A stretch of DNA of 64,000 nucleotides from NCBI GenBank assembly GCA_000711775.1, contig ARYC01017306.1, positions 1 through 64,000 of the forward strand, given 5' to 3'. The DNA comes from Oxytricha trifallax (lineage: Eukaryota; Ciliophora; Spirotrichea; Sporadotrichida; Oxytrichidae). A model generated the notes under the pieces. That model was not told the origin of the DNA. It saw only the letters and a list, made by a program, of their open reading frames with translations, and searched no databases. The stretch's first letter is position 1; each line of letters begins with the position of its first letter. The position numbers and the translations under genes are program-made. Shown piece after piece: positions 61,650 through 64,000 of this stretch.

Positions 61650-62355
61650 GCTTTCTACTATACTAAGGCTTATCGAGGGCAGATAGGGGGTTGCTGGGCG
61701 CAACGCATGAGCGGCCAGTCAGCGGGGTTCAATCTGTCAGAGTGCACTCTTCGAGTGAGCTGGATCCTAAGATTTCCCTGCATTAGATGACTCAGCTGGC
61801 TTGAGTTCAGTTTCCTAGGTAGTAGGGAGCAGAATGAGGGTACGCTCAGCCTTCGAAAGTGAGAAGACGAAAAGCATTAAAGTCAACAATAAGGATTTTT
61901 CTCCCACACCAGGTTAGGGTACTGAAGCTACCACAGCGAAAAGACAGGGATTACGTTTCCCAGCAGCGGTGGGACCGGTAAGCGTTTTTCTCCAACTTCT
62001 TTCACACTGGTTCAATTCTACGAGCTCTGTCCCCGGGTTTATAACCGTGGTTGACATCTTGATTTTAGGAGGAGACTAGGTGATGGTGAGATTGATTTTT
62101 CCGGAGTTTTCTACTTCACGACTGCCACGTCATGGAATTTGCCACTTCAACTCACTCAGATACGCAAACGTCTCGACTAAGATCGATGGTTTGATTTAAG
62201 CATTAAACAGTGATATGTTAAATTTATTTGATTTTAATCATTAAACACAACACTTTAAGACTGTTCAATACTGGTGGGTGCAGGCGCTTATGCAAAGTTT
62301 CTCAGCTTACTTAATAAGCTGTTTTGCAGAGCATCTGACATTCCGTTTTTACTAG
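61650..62355. ncRNA. G+C-richer block, candidate structured RNA locus (unidentified)
   Basis: The composition changes abruptly from the AT-rich surroundings at about 61650 (CAGATAGGGGGTTGCTGGGC) to about 62190, with a smaller similar patch at 62265-62355. Potential hairpins include CCCCGGGTTTATAACCGTGG and GCACTCTTCGAGTGAGC, and a B-box-like GGTTCAATTCT occurs near 62010. No convincing protein is seen: the longest TGA-free frame (- strand, about 62060-61745) has an atypical composition and no recognisable motif. I compared it by eye with 5S, U1, U2, U4, U6, SRP, RNase P and the telomerase template and found no clear match. The ncRNA call is an inference from composition only. Confidence 0.35.
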
Positions 62356-62779
62356 TGTTTAAATTTAATTTTTATGTTAATTTATCAGATAATTGTGATT
62401 GATTCAGATTTAATCTAAATATAAAGCTGAATAATACTGAATAATAACATTTATTGAACAAATCCCATAAAATTGAATAAAATATCTTAGTTAATAGTAA
62501 TTAAATACATTCAGATTTGAAGAAGACAACTTTTACTGGAGAGTTCCTGATACATTCATAATTTATTTTTAGAAGTCTTGAGATAAATTTCGCTTTGATT
62601 TTTGTTTCTGCTCAGGACTTTATTTATTCTATTATATATTTAAGATTATAACTTAAAATTTCCAATAGTTGCATTTATATTTTAAAAACAAATTTTAATG
62701 CGACTTATCTAGTTAGATTTAGATTAATTAATTGATGAATTATTGTTCTATGAATTCTTAGATAAATTTTATATAATAC

Positions 62780-64000
62780 TCTAATTTCTACTGTTACCAT
62801 TAGTAGCATCCTTATTTTGGTACATTTTTATATATATATTCATTGAAATATTATGAAAAAAACTAAAATCAATTGCAAAACTTATTGAAAAATTATTTTT
62901 GCATTTTGAAGTAGTCGTTATTACTAGGTGTCGCCGATTTAGTACTGGAAAATTAATTTGCAACACCGAGATTGCTTTAGCTATTATTTTTAATTGTTTC
63001 TTCTTGAAATTCATATAAATTGTGATTTAGTCCCAGCTGCAAGGGAGTTGTCACTTTTCTATCATTGCCTAGAAATCTTAAAATCATAAGTATATTGGCA
63101 ATATATATATATTAAAATAATTTTAAAAAATTAATTATTAATCCAAGTATATTTATGACTGAAAAATTAGTAAATACAATACATTTAATCTGTTAAAGCC
63201 AATAGTTTCGCTTTGATTATTTTTACTATTTTAATTAATATTTTGTAGCGAAGTAAGTGATTTAGATCTTTGTTCATGATTTTACAAAGATTATGAATTA
63301 TTATCAATTGGTTTATTTAAAACACTAATTAGATTTGGATTAAGTGAGAATATAATATTTTTAAATATAATTTCATATAAATTTGAGTTGAGATATTATA
63401 ATGTAAAAATTCATAAATCATATTTTAATGAGAATTTTTCTTAGGATTAATGGGCATTTTTTGCTTACATTGAACTCTGAGAGTTTAGCTAAGGCAAGAG
63501 TTTTGAACTTTAATTACTAACTATTCCACTAACAATATTTTATGAGCTGTTTATTTAAATTCAATATAAAATATTTCAGTATGATAAATGTAATCTATTT
63601 GAAAGAATTATATACAATAAACTTTGTGTTTAATATAATTGTTTAAAATTGTTTGCGGGATGTTTGGGCGGTAGCATATTTTAAAAGTTTCACTATAAAG
63701 CAGACTACAGATTATTGTTAGTTTTTATTTTATTATTACTCACTCCATTATTATTATTTTACTAGTTTTAACTATTATTGTTATTCAATTGCTAATTAGA
63801 TCTTCCCTCCCCTATATATCCAGTTTAGTTTAATGTGTTCACATTTTGATTGATGCTCGTTTGAGATACGTTCAGTGATTATTTATAATATATAAAAAAA
63901 TATTTTCACTTTTGGAGTTATTAATTATTCTTATATTTATATAATGAATCTATATGTTTAAAAATGATTTAGATGATAGACTTTTCGAGGCATTGGTAAA
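62780..64000 (-). CDS. N/S/Q-rich protein, runs off right edge (partial)
   Basis: - strand blocks: SLNVSQTSINQNVNTLNQTG, then an Asn-rich run (about 63875-63700), KLSEFNVSKKCP (about 63500-63450), NHEQRSKSLTSLQNIN (about 63290-63240), and EFQEETIKNNSQSNLGVANQ with STKSATPSNNDYFKM (about 63015-62900). The start is beyond 64000. The low-complexity composition is typical of neighbouring ciliate genes; no domain seen. Confidence 0.5.

Noticed and set aside
62000-62030. tRNA gene suggested by GGTTCAATTCT
   Set aside because: No A-box, acceptor stem or anticodon arm could be placed around it.
61745-62060. - strand frame of about 105 codons without TGA in the G+C-rich block (MSTTVINPGTELVELNQ...)
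   Set aside because: With a single stop codon, such lengths arise easily by chance. The composition is unlike neighbouring proteins and no family was recognised.

Overview
The window reads as germline (micronuclear) DNA of a spirotrichous ciliate close to Oxytricha/Tetmemena/Stylonychia. Four things point there. (1) Conserved proteins are only readable if TAA and TAG mean Gln and TGA is the only stop; for example the topoisomerase III motif CQFPT uses TAA for its Q. (2) Almost every gene is broken into short coding blocks (MDSs) separated by AT-rich inserts (IESs) flanked by short direct repeats (pointers). Joining blocks at one pointer copy restores the frame at each junction I list. (3) Some genes have blocks out of order or inverted. 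(4) Two telomere-bearing (TBE-like) transposons are present, ending in C4A4/G4T4 sequence and carrying the three expected TBE genes.

Layout. 1-2540: right part of TBE copy 1. 2613-4510: unrecognised membrane-type gene (+). 5106-9210: B-box/coiled-coil/Kelch gene (+), interrupted by an 894-bp IES that holds a large inverted duplication. 9554-10528: small gene, possibly Yae1-like (+). 10696-15468: topoisomerase III, split into a + strand N-terminal block and an inverted - strand C-terminal block. Two paralogous small secreted-protein genes (P1 -, P2 +) sit at the two borders of the inverted block. 16864-17127: MITE with C4A4 ends. 17132-18138: V-ATPase subunit D (-). 18535-19793: PP2A catalytic subunit (-). 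20116-21745: NAP1, circularly permuted. 22228-23677: unrecognised gene X, also permuted. 23850-25916: multi-EF-hand protein (-). 26239-27466: phosducin-like protein (-). 27640-28450: ciliate-type small protein (-). 28570-33820: CLU homologue (-), with a 631-bp palindromic IES. 33990-47504: several Q/N/S-rich ciliate genes. 45257-45520: second MITE, inverted relative to the first. 48014-52081: complete but decayed TBE copy 2. 53330-64000: three or four charged or coiled-coil Q-rich genes on the - strand, interrupted by an unusual G+C-richer block at about 61.65-62.35 kb that looks non-coding.

The genes are unrelated housekeeping and ciliate-specific functions, not one operon or pathway. What unifies the window is genome architecture: conventional IESs (V-ATPase D, Kelch, P1/P2), permutation (NAP1, gene X), inversion (TOP3), IESs made of palindromes or inverted duplications, and transposons or MITEs with telomere-like ends. 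Boundaries of MDSs are read by eye; coordinates given as approximate are so. Locus ranges include IESs and are not continuous reading frames.
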